In this document: one piece after another, positions 1 through 8,939 of the stretch
Position numbering within the stretch: position 1 is the first letter of the stretch
How the letters are laid out: each line of letters starts with the position of its first letter
From: Eubacteriales bacterium
GTDB taxonomy: Bacteria > Bacillota > Clostridia > Lachnospirales > Lachnospiraceae
Assembly: GCA_030537195.1 (NCBI GenBank)
Contig: JAUNOK010000026.1
Span: forward strand, 1-33,758
DNA: 33,758 nucleotides
Direction: 5' to 3'
Translations under genes and position numbers: made by a program
Notes under the pieces: generated by a model
What the model was told of the DNA's origin: nothing
Databases searched by the model: none
Seen by the model: the letters and a program-made list of their open reading frames with translations, nothing else

Positions 1-1265
1 TTATTAGCGGTGATGGTGATTATTATGTAACGATAAATTATACAGACAAATCACAGAATCCTATGGAAACTTATACATCTGATCAGATGACAATTGATAC
101 AGAAAAGCCAACTGTAAGTATAAGTAATATAAAAAATAATTCAGCCAATAAGGATGAGAAGTATACATTTACAATTACAGCAAATGATACTAATTTTGAT
201 ATATCATCATTTACACCAATACTTAGAGCGGTAGTAAAGGATGAGTCAGGTAATTACTCAATTAAAGAAATATCTCTTGGAACAGTAAGAGAGATAGAGG
301 CTGGAAAAATATATTCATATACGGTAGATAATCTTGATGTAGACGCTGTGTATACATTAACATGTGTAATAAGAGATTTAGCGGGTAATGAAACTTCTAA
401 AGTATTGCTTGAAGATGGTCAGGAATATGATAGTGTAGTATTCTCCGTTAACAGAAATGGTTCAACATTCTCAGTCGATAATGCAACAGAAACATTGCTC
501 AGCAATTATTATGTGTATGAAGTTAACAGAGATGTAGTTGTATATGAAACTAATGTAGACCCTATTAATAATTATAAGGTTAAGTTAAATGGTATTGAAC
601 TTAAGGAAAATACTGATTATACAACAACAATGACTAATAACGAAGGTGAATGGGCAATCAGAACATATGATATTGACAGAGACCTGTTTAACAATGAAGG
701 TGAGTATAAGGTTGTTGTTGAGTCAACTGATAAGACTGAAACATTGGCATACAGTGATGTAAAGAGTATGAATATATCATTTACAGTTGATAAAACAGCA
801 CCAGTTCTTACGGTAAGTGGTATTGAAAATGGTGGAAGATATCAGAATACTGAACAGGAAGTAACGGTACTTGCTACGGATGATGGAGGTCGTTTAAATA
901 GCTTCAAAGTAGAAGTGTTTAATTCTGCTGGAGAGCCAATATCAAATGAAAGTGTAAGATTTGATAAGTCAGGAGAAGAATTAATTAATTATCTTTCATC
1001 AAACGATGGTAAAATAACATTTACTGTTCCTGAAGGATTATCGCAGAAAGTTGTTCTTACATGTAGTGATGCCGCTGTACATGATGATGGTTCAACAAAT
1101 GAAACTGTTCAGCAGTTTACGAAGGTTACAGTATCACCAAGTGGATTAATTATTTTCTATGCAAATAAGCCATTATTCTATGGTGTAATTATACTTTGTG
1201 TATTAGTTATTGCAGGTGGAGTATTCCTTATTGTAAGAAGAGTTCAAAAGAATAAAGCTAAATAA
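1..1265 (+). CDS. Surface protein with Ig-like repeats and C-terminal membrane anchor (5' partial)
   Basis: The reading frame is open from base 3, before the first ATG at 63, so the gene begins outside the window and only its C-terminal part is seen. Two stretches resemble bacterial Ig-like repeats: one begins near TEKPTVSIS and the other near DKTAPVLTVSG, each followed by alternating beta-type sequence. The chain ends with a hydrophobic segment (about YGVIILCVLVIAGGVFLIV) and a short basic tail RRVQKNKAK, the layout of a single-pass anchor with the bulk outside the cell. No sortase LPXTG motif is present. The role is unknown; adhesion or cell-wall-associated display is usual for such proteins. 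A strong terminator follows. Confidence 0.75.
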   Translation, partial: ISGDGDYYVTINYTDKSQNPMETYTSDQMTIDTEKPTVSISNIKNNSANKDEKYTFTITANDTNFDISSFTPILRAVVKDESGNYSIKEISLGTVREIEAGKIYSYTVDNLDVDAVYTLTCVIRDLAGNETSKVLLEDGQEYDSVVFSVNRNGSTFSVDNATETLLSNYYVYEVNRDVVVYETNVDPINNYKVKLNGIELKENTDYTTTMTNNEGEWAIRTYDIDRDLFNNEGEYKVVVESTDKTETLAYSDVKSMNISFTVDKTAPVLTVSGIENGGRYQNTEQEVTVLATDDGGRLNSFKVEVFNSAGEPISNESVRFDKSGEELINYLSSNDGKITFTVPEGLSQKVVLTCSDAAVHDDGSTNETVQQFTKVTVSPSGLIIFYANKPLFYGVIILCVLVIAGGVFLIVRRVQKNKAK

Positions 1266-1291
1266 TATTAAAATAGCTGAATAGAATAATT

Positions 1292-1338
1292 AAAAACGGA
1301 CAGTGACAAATCTTATGAAATGTCACTGTCCGTTTTTT
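1292..1338. terminator. Bidirectional intrinsic terminator
   Basis: A long perfect stem (1294-1308 with 1321-1335) is flanked by an A-run on the left and a T-run on the right. It lies between two convergent genes, so it can stop transcription from both sides. Confidence 0.9.
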
Positions 1339-1356
1339 AATACATTTATAACATCA

Positions 1357-2571
1357 TCAGATATAATCAGAAACATAAGGAATTCTATGGAACAGTATGT
1401 CGTCCAGATGCTCAATAGCCTCATCTGACGCCTGTATCTTGTCCATTATATGAAGTTTCTCAGCAGTTTTGTAGCCAAGCATTAATGTAGTTAATGTGCC
1501 GATTGACATGGATACTTCATAATCTGGCTGCTGTTCGGTTTCAATACATTTGCCATTATCAAAAAGGAATGTAAAGTAACCATTGTTCCATGCGAGAAGG
1601 TCGTCTTCAATGTAGAAGCGTATGCATACAGAAGGCTCGTCCGGGTCGCAGGCATATTTGGCAAAGAACTGTCTGATATCAATAATTCGTCCCATTGTGT
1701 ATGGGCGGATTGTTTCTTTAATGTCGCTGTCATCCAGTTCAAATGCGATTGGCTCACTGTAGTAATTGTTTCCACGGACTTCGTCAATCATTGAATCGTG
1801 GGCATGTATGAATTCCCACAAGCCGAGCTGTGCCTCGCGGTTAAGATAAATCATTTCTTTCACATGCATAACATCAGAACTTATCATGTAAACCATATAT
1901 CCGTAAGGAACATCGTCCTTAGAATAATATATGGCAACAGAGGTGTCGTCCTCATCCCAGCGCCAGTATTCTTCCCATGCAAGGTTGTTTCTATATAGAC
2001 AGCCATGTGTCTTTTCAGCGAACTTGGTGTGAAGCTCTTTAAATTCTTTGTCGTCCCATGAAACTCGTCTGACATAACCAGGTTCATTAAGCTTTCTTGG
2101 AATCTGTGTATCCTTGACTGTATAAGTCATTTTGTTGGAGATAATTTCCCAGCCAAGACCACGGTATAATGGAATTGAATATGGATACAGCAAAGCAAAT
2201 GATTTGTGAGCATCTCTCATTCGTATAAGGCTCTGAATCATAAGTCTTTTCATAATTCCATGACCGGTGTATTCAGGATATGTACATACGCTTGTAACGA
2301 AGCCTACGCTGTATTTAACACCATAGATATTCATATCGAGCGGGTACACCGCAAACTGTGCAATCAGATCATCACCATTGAAGCAGCCAAGTACATCAGC
2401 TCTTTGAAGAACCGGGAATTTGGACTGGGTAATCTCATCATCTTTCCAGCCTGTCTCAGCAAGCTCCTGTTCAGTTACCTGAAAGGCATATCTTAAGAGT
2501 GCATTGTATTCTTCAGCGTCATCTATAGTAAGAGGACGCAGTGTATAGTTGTTTTCATCATTTCTGCTCAT
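1357..2571 (-). CDS. Eis-like GNAT acetyltransferase with SCP2-type C-terminal domain
   Basis: The 404-residue product fits the Eis family (tandem GNAT folds followed by a sterol-carrier-like domain; members are about 400 residues). The N-terminal GNAT core is clear: LRPLTIDDAEEYNALL, then VTSVCTYPEYTGHGIMKRLM, which contains the acetyl-CoA pyrophosphate-binding type motif, then ALLYPYSIPLYRGLGWE. The C-terminal part (EVSMSIGTLTTLMLGYKTAEKL) matches the SCP2-like end. Family members acetylate amines, including aminoglycosides or protein lysines, but the substrate here is unknown. The start at MSRNDENN was chosen because an AAAAGGA site lies about 8 bases upstream. An upstream in-frame extension (30 residues to 2661) has no better ribosome site. 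It is divergent from the permease gene at 2723. Confidence 0.8.
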   Translation of the reverse strand: MSRNDENNYTLRPLTIDDAEEYNALLRYAFQVTEQELAETGWKDDEITQSKFPVLQRADVLGCFNGDDLIAQFAVYPLDMNIYGVKYSVGFVTSVCTYPEYTGHGIMKRLMIQSLIRMRDAHKSFALLYPYSIPLYRGLGWEIISNKMTYTVKDTQIPRKLNEPGYVRRVSWDDKEFKELHTKFAEKTHGCLYRNNLAWEEYWRWDEDDTSVAIYYSKDDVPYGYMVYMISSDVMHVKEMIYLNREAQLGLWEFIHAHDSMIDEVRGNNYYSEPIAFELDDSDIKETIRPYTMGRIIDIRQFFAKYACDPDEPSVCIRFYIEDDLLAWNNGYFTFLFDNGKCIETEQQPDYEVSMSIGTLTTLMLGYKTAEKLHIMDKIQASDEAIEHLDDILFHRIPYVSDYI

Positions 2572-2652
2572 TGCGTTTGTTCCTTTTCTGTGTGCGCTTT
2601 TTTCGTACATAATATAGCACTGAGGGAGGTTGTGGTCAAATGCAAAAATGAA

Positions 2653-2681
2653 TTTACACAATATTCAATGCAATATATAAT
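2653..2681 (+). promoter_or_regulatory. Sigma-A type promoter for the permease gene
   Basis: TTTACA at 2653-2658 and TATAAT at 2676-2681 are separated by exactly 17 bases, 41 bases before the ATG at 2723. It overlaps the upstream extension of the divergent acetyltransferase frame, which supports the shorter start chosen for that gene. Confidence 0.7.
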
Positions 2682-2722
2682 GTATATAATATGTTATGTC
2701 GTGAATGAAAAGGAGATAAAAT

Positions 2723-3877
2723 ATGGCAATAAAATCAGAAGCAAAGCTTACCACATTTGAGGCGATAAGCATGATTGTGGGGAACAGTATTGGAACGGGA
2801 ATAATAGCAGTTCCGTATCTTGCAACGAAGAATAGTATGATTGATGTTATCTGGATGGTAGGAGCAGCCTACATTATTAATGTAATTCTGCATCTTATTA
2901 TCGCTGAACTTTCTTATAATAACGGCGGCGTACAGCTTGTAAAAAGCTTTGAAGGAGAGCTGTTCCACGGAGTTATGAAGAAAGTGTTCAGCTGGATTGT
3001 TTTTGTAGTGTATGGACTTGCGATTATGATAGGAGTAAGTGGCAATATTAATGGTGGAGCGCAGATATTTGTGAACTGGTTCGGACTTCCTTTATGGGTT
3101 GCACAGATTATATACTATGTGATTGCTGGAATCGTTGTATTCATGGGAATGAAGGCAGTAGGAATTGCACAGAAATACGCAGTAATTCTTCTTATGGGAA
3201 TAGTTGCAGTTATGACAGTTGGAACATTTACACATCCAGTTAATGGTTTCTATACAGCACCTTTCCACTGGAATAATCTGCTTGCACTGTACAGCATGGT
3301 TGTATTTGCAACATCAGCTAATCAGGCAGTTATTCAGGTTGTCAAAGGACTTGACGGCAATCCGGGCAAGATAAGAAAATCAATATTCATAGGATTTGGC
3401 TTGTCATCAGCGTTTGTGCTTGTTGTGACATTGACAGTTCTTCTTGGAACTAAGGGAACAATAGATAAGGAACTTGCTTATATGCAGCTAGGAGAGAGCA
3501 TAGGAAAATGGGCAGTCGTTCTTGCAGGTATCTTTTCACTCTTTGCACTGCTTACAACATTCTGGAGCAACACACTTGCTTTAAGAGATGTGGTACATGA
3601 GCAGGTCGGAATCGGCAACCGTGTAAGCTGGCTTATAGCGACAGTTCCATGTATATTATTTGCAATATTTGGAGTAAGCAGCTTTATAATACTTACAAGA
3701 ATCATGAGCGGCGTTGTTGTACTGGTGAGCATAATGCTTGTTCTGACATATGGCAAATCAAGACGTAAAGCGGGAGCCAGTCCTATATGCGGAGTAATAG
3801 GAACGCTGCCGTTCCAGATCCTTATGGTAGTATCGACAATAGTTTCAGCTATCGGCGCATTAATTCCACTCAGCTAA
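2723..3877 (+). CDS. Amino-acid permease (aromatic/APC-superfamily type)
   Basis: A 384-residue polytopic membrane protein with about eleven hydrophobic helices. The N-terminal helix carries IVGNSIGTGIIAVPYLA, the glycine-rich unwound segment typical of amino-acid permeases in the APC superfamily, close to the tryptophan/tyrosine permease branch. It probably imports an amino acid by proton symport; the substrate cannot be read from the sequence. The start is set by AAAAGGAGATAAAAT just before the ATG. It has its own promoter (2653-2681). The metallophosphoesterase gene follows 48 bases later with no strong terminator between, so the two may be co-transcribed. Confidence 0.75.
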   Translation: MAIKSEAKLTTFEAISMIVGNSIGTGIIAVPYLATKNSMIDVIWMVGAAYIINVILHLIIAELSYNNGGVQLVKSFEGELFHGVMKKVFSWIVFVVYGLAIMIGVSGNINGGAQIFVNWFGLPLWVAQIIYYVIAGIVVFMGMKAVGIAQKYAVILLMGIVAVMTVGTFTHPVNGFYTAPFHWNNLLALYSMVVFATSANQAVIQVVKGLDGNPGKIRKSIFIGFGLSSAFVLVVTLTVLLGTKGTIDKELAYMQLGESIGKWAVVLAGIFSLFALLTTFWSNTLALRDVVHEQVGIGNRVSWLIATVPCILFAIFGVSSFIILTRIMSGVVVLVSIMLVLTYGKSRRKAGASPICGVIGTLPFQILMVVSTIVSAIGALIPLS

Positions 3878-3925
3878 ATGTATCACCGACATTAGCTTTA
3901 GTGTCAGAAAGAGAGGTGTGACAGT

Positions 3926-4963
3926 ATGTATGAATCAGACAATTTAAAGCAGATGGACAAAGAAACTTTTACATATACAATAGATAAGTATAAAGACTTT
4001 AAGATATTGCAGCTTACAGATCTTCATCTTGGATTTGGTTTCATATCAAGGAAGAAGGATAAGCTGGCGCTAAATGCGGTGAGAAAGATTATTCATAAGG
4101 CTAAGCCTGATATGATAGTGCTTACTGGAGATTCTATATTTCCATTCTTGCCGAAGGCAGGAACACTTAATAACAGAATGCAGGCACATAAGCTGATGAA
4201 ATTCATGGACAGCTTTGCAATCCCATATACGCTTGTGTTCGGTAATCACGATTGTGAGATGGGTTCGACATGTAATAAGGAAGAACTGGCAGAGATTTAT
4301 AAGACCGGAAAATACTGCATATTTACGGAAGGCAGGAAAGAACTTACAGGTGTCGGCAACTTCTTTATCAACCTTACAGATTCAGATGGCAATGTTTTAT
4401 TGCCGCTTGTTATGCTTGATTCCAATATGTATGGTGAGGGAGGCTGGTTTTTCAGCGGATTTGACCGCATACATGATGATCAGGTGGACTGGTGCATGAA
4501 TAAGCTTAATGACTTGAAAAAATGTAATCCTGATATTAAGGCAATGGCATTTTTCCACATGCCTCCTGCAGAATTTAAGGAAGCATACCGCAAGATGAAA
4601 CTTGGTGATAAGAGCGTAATATATCAGCATGGCAGTATAGCCGAGAAGAATGAGTATTTTGGAATATCGAAATTCAAAGGCACATTTTTTAATAAAGCAG
4701 TCGAGAATGGCGTTATTAAATGGATGTTCTGCGGACATGATCATCTGAATACATTGTCACTTATATATAAGGGGATTCAGATGACATATGGAATGTCGAT
4801 AGATTACCTTGGATATAAAGACATTGATAAGAGCTATATTCAGAGGGGCGGCACTTTGATTACGAGAAAATCCAATAGAGAAATACTGGTGAGTATGGTA
4901 CCACTTGAAGCAGTAGTGTCCACAAGAGTGAGTGGTATGAAAGCCGGGAAGTCAGGCCAGTAG
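3926..4963 (+). CDS. Calcineurin-like metallophosphoesterase
   Basis: A 345-residue cytoplasmic-looking enzyme (no signal peptide) with the full set of dinuclear-metal motifs in order: TDLHLG near residue 32, TGDSIF, FGNHDCE, FFHMPP and a final GHDH (CGHDHLN). This order is that of the metallophosphoesterase superfamily, whose members cleave phosphomonoesters, phosphodiesters or nucleotides; the substrate here is unknown. The ATG at 3926 follows AGAGAGGTG. A second in-frame Met at residue 10 is an alternative. The gene is the last of the rightward pair beginning at 2723. Just past its stop is a terminator pointing the other way. Confidence 0.85.
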   Translation: MYESDNLKQMDKETFTYTIDKYKDFKILQLTDLHLGFGFISRKKDKLALNAVRKIIHKAKPDMIVLTGDSIFPFLPKAGTLNNRMQAHKLMKFMDSFAIPYTLVFGNHDCEMGSTCNKEELAEIYKTGKYCIFTEGRKELTGVGNFFINLTDSDGNVLLPLVMLDSNMYGEGGWFFSGFDRIHDDQVDWCMNKLNDLKKCNPDIKAMAFFHMPPAEFKEAYRKMKLGDKSVIYQHGSIAEKNEYFGISKFKGTFFNKAVENGVIKWMFCGHDHLNTLSLIYKGIQMTYGMSIDYLGYKDIDKSYIQRGGTLITRKSNREILVSMVPLEAVVSTRVSGMKAGKSGQ

Positions 4964-4969
4964 GGCAAT

Positions 4970-5002
4970 AAAAAAGGCCTACCCAAGGAAGAGGGTAAGC
5001 CC
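4970..5002 (-). terminator. Leftward intrinsic terminator without an obvious gene
   Basis: On the minus strand GGCTTACCC (from 5001-4993) pairs with GGGTAGGCC (4984-4976), with one G-U pair, and is followed by TTTTTT. On the plus strand there is no T-run after the stem, so it works leftward only. The next leftward gene (5261-5854) already has its own terminator at 5197-5239. Confidence 0.7.
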
Positions 5003-5153
5003 TGCAATGATTTGAGCAAAAATCATTTACATGTTTAATATAACACACATATTGTGACAAGACAAGTGACAATTTGACAGTTTTAGAATTTTACAACTTT
5101 ACTAAAAAGGTCACAAACCCAGTATTTATCAGCTATTGTGTTTATTAAGCTGT
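4970..5153 (-). ncRNA. Candidate structured small RNA, about 180 nt
   Basis: The leftward terminator at 4970-5002 needs a transcript, and the interval up to 5165 has no convincing leftward protein gene. Reading leftward there are hairpins CAGCT/AGCTG (5152-5130), TTGTGAC/GTCACAA (5116-5052, a long-range pair), AATGATTT/AAATCATT (5027-5006), then the terminator stem. A TATAAT box at 5165-5160 would start the RNA near 5153. It does not show the rod-shaped layout expected of 6S RNA and I recognise no known family. Expression is inferred only. Confidence 0.35.
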
Positions 5154-5159
5154 AGTGCT

Positions 5160-5187
5160 ATTATACTTGTGCTTTTTGAAGTACAAT
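5160..5187 (-). promoter_or_regulatory. Possible leftward promoter for the small RNA candidate
   Basis: TATAAT on the minus strand (5165-5160) has a weak ATTGTA element at 5187-5182 with a 16-base spacer. The -10 box is perfect but the -35 is poor. Confidence 0.3.
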
Positions 5188-5196
5188 TTCATATAT

Positions 5197-5239
5197 AAAA
5201 ATGGGAAGAGAACGGTTGAAAATTCTCTTCCCATTTTTA
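5197..5239. terminator. Bidirectional intrinsic terminator
   Basis: A 16-base stem (5197-5212 with 5223-5238) has a 10-base loop and A/T runs on both sides. It ends the leftward gene at 5261 and separates it from the interval to the left. Confidence 0.9.
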
Positions 5240-5260
5240 TTATCATAAGGGGCGAAGCCC

Positions 5261-5854
5261 TTAAATATTAGTATTAAGTACAACTGAATCTCTATTCATA
5301 TCAATAACGATATTCTTGCCGCTGTTAATCATAAACAGCTTGACGTAGTTGGCAACAAATGCATATCCAACAGAAGTTATAAAGCTGTAGTCATTATCAA
5401 AACCCTGCTCGTTAGCTGCATACTGCTTATGGTTAGTTATGAGATAATCTAACATTCTGTCAGCAGATACACCACGTCCGCTATTAGATATCAGAGGTTT
5501 GTTGATATCATTCTTAGCTTCTCTTATATAATTCATGAACTTAATTTCATATAACACATGCTCAGACATTGGATCCGGATACCATGAGTTATGTGGAAAT
5601 GTAAAGTAATCCTCTATGTAATGTAAGGCATATCCTAAAGATAAGAAGGATAAACAGTTCATTCGGCCGTGTCTTTCAAGGCGGCGAAGCCTTCTGGCAA
5701 CTTTATCATATGAAGAATCCCATGTATGGCCTTTGATGTATGTATGCAGAAGAATGTCCGGCATAATACTTCCAAGCCTTAAGGCAAGGTTATGTCTTTT
5801 CTTAAGATTAGGGGTAAGTCTCTTGGTTACGGTTACATGTCCGTATTTGTTCAT
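5261..5854 (-). CDS. Zinc-dependent phospholipase C-like protein
   Basis: A 197-residue protein of the zinc-dependent phospholipase C fold. Visible metal-site motifs are KKRHNLALRLGSIMPDI near the N-terminus, then GYALHYIEDYFTFPHN (H-x3-D type helix) and a following EHVLYEIKF. Classical family members hydrolyse phospholipid head groups outside the cell, but this one has no signal peptide, so a cytoplasmic or different hydrolase role is likely. The start at MNKYGHV was chosen because AAAGGA, the best ribosome site, lies just upstream, inside the five-codon extension beginning at 5869. It is divergent from a longer relative at 6119; the 264-base gap between them has no clear consensus promoter for either. 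Confidence 0.75.
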   Translation of the reverse strand: MNKYGHVTVTKRLTPNLKKRHNLALRLGSIMPDILLHTYIKGHTWDSSYDKVARRLRRLERHGRMNCLSFLSLGYALHYIEDYFTFPHNSWYPDPMSEHVLYEIKFMNYIREAKNDINKPLISNSGRGVSADRMLDYLITNHKQYAANEQGFDNDYSFITSVGYAFVANYVKLFMINSGKNIVIDMNRDSVVLNTNI

Positions 5855-6118
5855 TAATTTTCCTTTCAAAAATGCTTTATATCCACGTTAATAAATGGAA
5901 TATAAAATAGTCCTTTAGTCCTATAAAAAAGTATCATCTTTCAATACATTTGTCTAGCACATTATTGAAAAGAATACATGAAATTTATGTAAATTTATTT
6001 TGATGTTCAAGTAAATACAAATCTTACGAACACTTTACAATCGGCAGATATCAGATTTTACAGGGTGTATATATCATTATTTCATTGTAAGAATAATTTA
6101 GACAGAGGAGTGATATAT

Positions 6119-6979
6119 ATGCCATCAACATATGCGCATTACAGATTAGGACAGGAAGTGTTGGATAGCCTGTCAGGAGGAATTAAAAGTACGATTCTTA
6201 ATCATAAACAACTTTACGATATCGGACTTCACGGACCGGACATATTGTTTTACTATAAACCATTATTTTCATGCGAGGTCAATAAACAGGGATATGACAT
6301 GCATGCCAGAAGTGGCAGACAGTTTTTTGAAAATGCGGCCGAGGTATTAAAGAGACTGGAAGGCAGGGATAAAGAGGCGGCGCTCGCTTATGTGTATGGG
6401 TTCTGTTGTCACTTCGCACTTGACGTAAGCTGTCACAGATATATAGATGAAAAGATTGAAGCAGACGGAGTAAGCCATACGGAGATTGAAGTTGAATTTG
6501 ACAGAAGCCTTATGGAAAAAGATGGTTACAACCCTGTAATACACATTTTAACCGACCATATTAAACCGTCTTATGAAAATGCGGATATTATATGCAGATT
6601 TTATGACAACCTGTCATCAGAACAGGTTAAGAAAGCCATGGAAAGCATGATTTCTTATAACAGACTGTTAATTGCACCTTCGAGATTAAAGAGAATGTTA
6701 ATATACGGACTTCTTGGTGTGACAGGCAATTATAAGGAAATGCACGGACTTATAGTTAATTACAAGGCTAATCCGTTATGTGAAGACAGCACACAGAAGC
6801 TGTATAACCTCTATGACAGCGCTGTAAGACTTGCCACAATTCTTATTGGCGAGTTCAGGGACAGCGCAGCAGGACATACAGAGTTTAATAAGATGTATGA
6901 TTATACATTTGGTTCAAAGCTGGAGAGTCAGGAAAACAGCGGGAAAGAATTAATGTGTGAAGGAAGAGAGGCAGTGTAA
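6119..6979 (+). CDS. Zinc-dependent phospholipase C-like protein (longer paralogue)
   Basis: A 286-residue protein of the same fold as its divergent neighbour. It has STYAHYRLGQEVL at the N-terminus, DIGLHGPDILFYY, VYGFCCHFALDVSCHRYID and SHTEIEVEFDRSL, which supply the expected His/Asp/Glu metal ligands. It lacks a secretion signal. The start at MPSTYAH follows AGAGGAG; an 18-residue upstream extension is unsupported. The MFS gene starts 2 bases after the stop, so the two are surely one transcript. Such cytoplasmic members are common in Clostridia and are poorly characterised. Confidence 0.75.
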   Translation: MPSTYAHYRLGQEVLDSLSGGIKSTILNHKQLYDIGLHGPDILFYYKPLFSCEVNKQGYDMHARSGRQFFENAAEVLKRLEGRDKEAALAYVYGFCCHFALDVSCHRYIDEKIEADGVSHTEIEVEFDRSLMEKDGYNPVIHILTDHIKPSYENADIICRFYDNLSSEQVKKAMESMISYNRLLIAPSRLKRMLIYGLLGVTGNYKEMHGLIVNYKANPLCEDSTQKLYNLYDSAVRLATILIGEFRDSAAGHTEFNKMYDYTFGSKLESQENSGKELMCEGREAV

Positions 6980-6981
6980 TT

Positions 6982-8286
6982 ATGAAGGAAAAACTTACAG
7001 GAAAAGAAAGCAGATGGATATTATATGATGTTGGTAATTCGGCATTCACACTGCTTATATCAACAATTATGCCAATATACTTTAATTATCTTGCTGGAAA
7101 TGCAGGACTTTCATCAGTTGATTATCTTGCATACTGGGGATATGCGGCTTCTGTATGTACAATAATAGTTGCAATTCTTGGACCGGTATGTGGTACACTC
7201 GCAGATACCAAAGGTTTTAAGAAACCGGTATTTCTTACATCCATACTGATAGGAACAATAAGCTGTGCTGTTCTTGGCGCAATGGTCCAGTGGCTGGCAT
7301 TCCTTATAGTGTTCGTTATTGCAAAGGTTGGATTCTCTTCAAGTCTTGTTTTCTACGATTCAATGCTTGTAGATGTTACAGATGAGAAACGCATGGATTA
7401 TGTATCTACCCAGGGGTATGCATGGGGATATATTGGAAGCTGTGTACCGTTTGCAGCATGTCTTGTCCTTGTATTATGTGCAGATAAGATAGGAATCAGC
7501 ATGGAACTTGCTATGGGAATCTCATTTGTAATCGTTGCTTTATGGTGGCTTGGAATGTCAATACCGCTTATTAAACAGTATGAGCAGAAGCATTATGTTG
7601 AGAAGCAGCCGCACGCGGTAAGACAGAGCTTTGTTCGCCTCGGAAGCACATTTAAGAATATCAGAAAAGAGAAGCATGTATTTATGTTCCTGCTTGCATT
7701 TTTCTTCTATATAGATGGCGTGTATACAATTATTGATATGGCAACGGCTTATGGTTCAGCACTGGGGCTTGACAGTACAGGTCTGCTTCTTGCCCTGCTT
7801 GTTACACAGATAGTTGCATTCCCATGTGCTATATTATTCGGACATCTTTCATATAAGGTAAGTACAGAGAAGCTTATAACAGTCTGTATATGTGCATATC
7901 TTGGAATTGCCATATTTGCAATATTCTTAAGAACACAGCTTCAATTCTGGATTCTTGCCATTCTTGTAGGAATGTTTCAGGGTGGAATACAGGCGTTATC
8001 AAGGTCATACTTTACTAAGATTATACCTGAGGAGCGTTCAGGGGAGTATTTCGGACTTATGGATATCTGTGGAAAGGGCGCTTCATTTGTAGGAACTACT
8101 ATTGTAAGCGTGATATCGCAGATAACAGGTAATATTAATATCGGTGTAGGAATGATTGCGATTCTGTTCTGCATCGGAGCAGTAATATTCTTTAAGTCAG
8201 TATCAATGGCTAAGAAGCAGAAATGCGCTGATGGAGTAAATATTAAAAGTGCAGATACAGGAAAGGTTGAGATAACTGCAGTATAA
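6982..8286 (+). CDS. MFS transporter, UMF1/Atg22-like family
   Basis: A 434-residue membrane protein with about twelve helices. The start WILYDVGNSAFTLLISTIMPIYF is the signature opening of the UMF1 family (relatives of yeast vacuolar Atg22, an amino-acid effluxer), and the central loop near residues 200-220 splits two six-helix bundles. It probably exports or imports a small solute; none can be named. It sits 2 bases after the phospholipase C-like gene, and its ribosome site (GAAGGAAGAGAGG) lies inside the end of that gene, which suggests translational coupling. Confidence 0.8.
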   Translation: MKEKLTGKESRWILYDVGNSAFTLLISTIMPIYFNYLAGNAGLSSVDYLAYWGYAASVCTIIVAILGPVCGTLADTKGFKKPVFLTSILIGTISCAVLGAMVQWLAFLIVFVIAKVGFSSSLVFYDSMLVDVTDEKRMDYVSTQGYAWGYIGSCVPFAACLVLVLCADKIGISMELAMGISFVIVALWWLGMSIPLIKQYEQKHYVEKQPHAVRQSFVRLGSTFKNIRKEKHVFMFLLAFFFYIDGVYTIIDMATAYGSALGLDSTGLLLALLVTQIVAFPCAILFGHLSYKVSTEKLITVCICAYLGIAIFAIFLRTQLQFWILAILVGMFQGGIQALSRSYFTKIIPEERSGEYFGLMDICGKGASFVGTTIVSVISQITGNINIGVGMIAILFCIGAVIFFKSVSMAKKQKCADGVNIKSADTGKVEITAV

Positions 8287-8311
8287 TTTAATTAAGGAAA
8301 AGTAAATGTTA

Positions 8312-8341
8312 TGTGACTTTATAGGCGAAGTGTGCTACAAT
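8312..8341 (+). promoter_or_regulatory. Possible promoter for the TetR gene
   Basis: TGTGAC at 8312-8317 and TACAAT at 8336-8341 are 18 bases apart, 35 bases before the TetR start. The -35 box is only a partial match. Confidence 0.4.
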
Positions 8342-8375
8342 AGGCAGGCAAATATAAGTAAACGGGGAGATTTAC

Positions 8376-8939
8376 ATGTCGCAGTTGACAAGAAAAGCCA
8401 TAATGCAGTGTACACTCGAACTTACTGAGAAGAAGTCACTGAAGAAAATTACAGTTAAAGATATAGCAGATGCATGTGGTATCACAAGAAGCACATTTTA
8501 CTATCATTTTTCAGATATATATGATGTACTTGATGGTGTTGTTCAGGCAAAGATTGATGAATTTAACGAAGAGTACAATGGTGAATTAGACAAGGTCCTT
8601 ATGGGATTCATAGAATACAGCATTATACATAGGAAGGTCTGGGCTAATCTTTTTGATGCAAGAGGAAGAGACTGGCTGGAGAAGTATGTTAAGACCCGTA
8701 TTCATTATCTTGCACTTCTACAGATCAGGAAGATGTCCGAAGGATATATTCTTTCAATTAAGGATGTTGAGATTATATGCAGCTTTTATGAAGAAGCCAT
8801 ATTTGGACTGCTCATAAGATGGGTTATTAAAGAGGAAGAGGCCAAGACCGTAGACGAAATCAAGGATACGGTAGAAAGAATCGAGAAATTGTTCGAGGGG
8901 CAGCTTGATCTTATAATAGCTAATATGAAGAAGAATTAA
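8376..8939 (+). CDS. TetR/AcrR-family transcriptional regulator
   Basis: A 187-residue regulator. Residues about 20-45 form the TetR DNA-binding domain: ITVKDIADACGITRSTFYYHFSDIYD, with the diagnostic FYYHF. The C-terminal part (about 70-185) is all-helical and probably binds a ligand. AACGGGGAGATTTAC precedes the start. It lies between the MFS transporter and a GNAT gene and could control either; no clear palindromic operator was seen around it. The ligand is unknown. Confidence 0.85.
   Translation: MSQLTRKAIMQCTLELTEKKSLKKITVKDIADACGITRSTFYYHFSDIYDVLDGVVQAKIDEFNEEYNGELDKVLMGFIEYSIIHRKVWANLFDARGRDWLEKYVKTRIHYLALLQIRKMSEGYILSIKDVEIICSFYEEAIFGLLIRWVIKEEEAKTVDEIKDTVERIEKLFEGQLDLIIANMKKN

Noticed and set aside
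4970-5153. The small RNA candidate as 6S RNA or SRP RNA.
   Set aside because: It forms a series of separate hairpins rather than one long rod with a central bubble, and it lacks the conserved SRP tip sequence.
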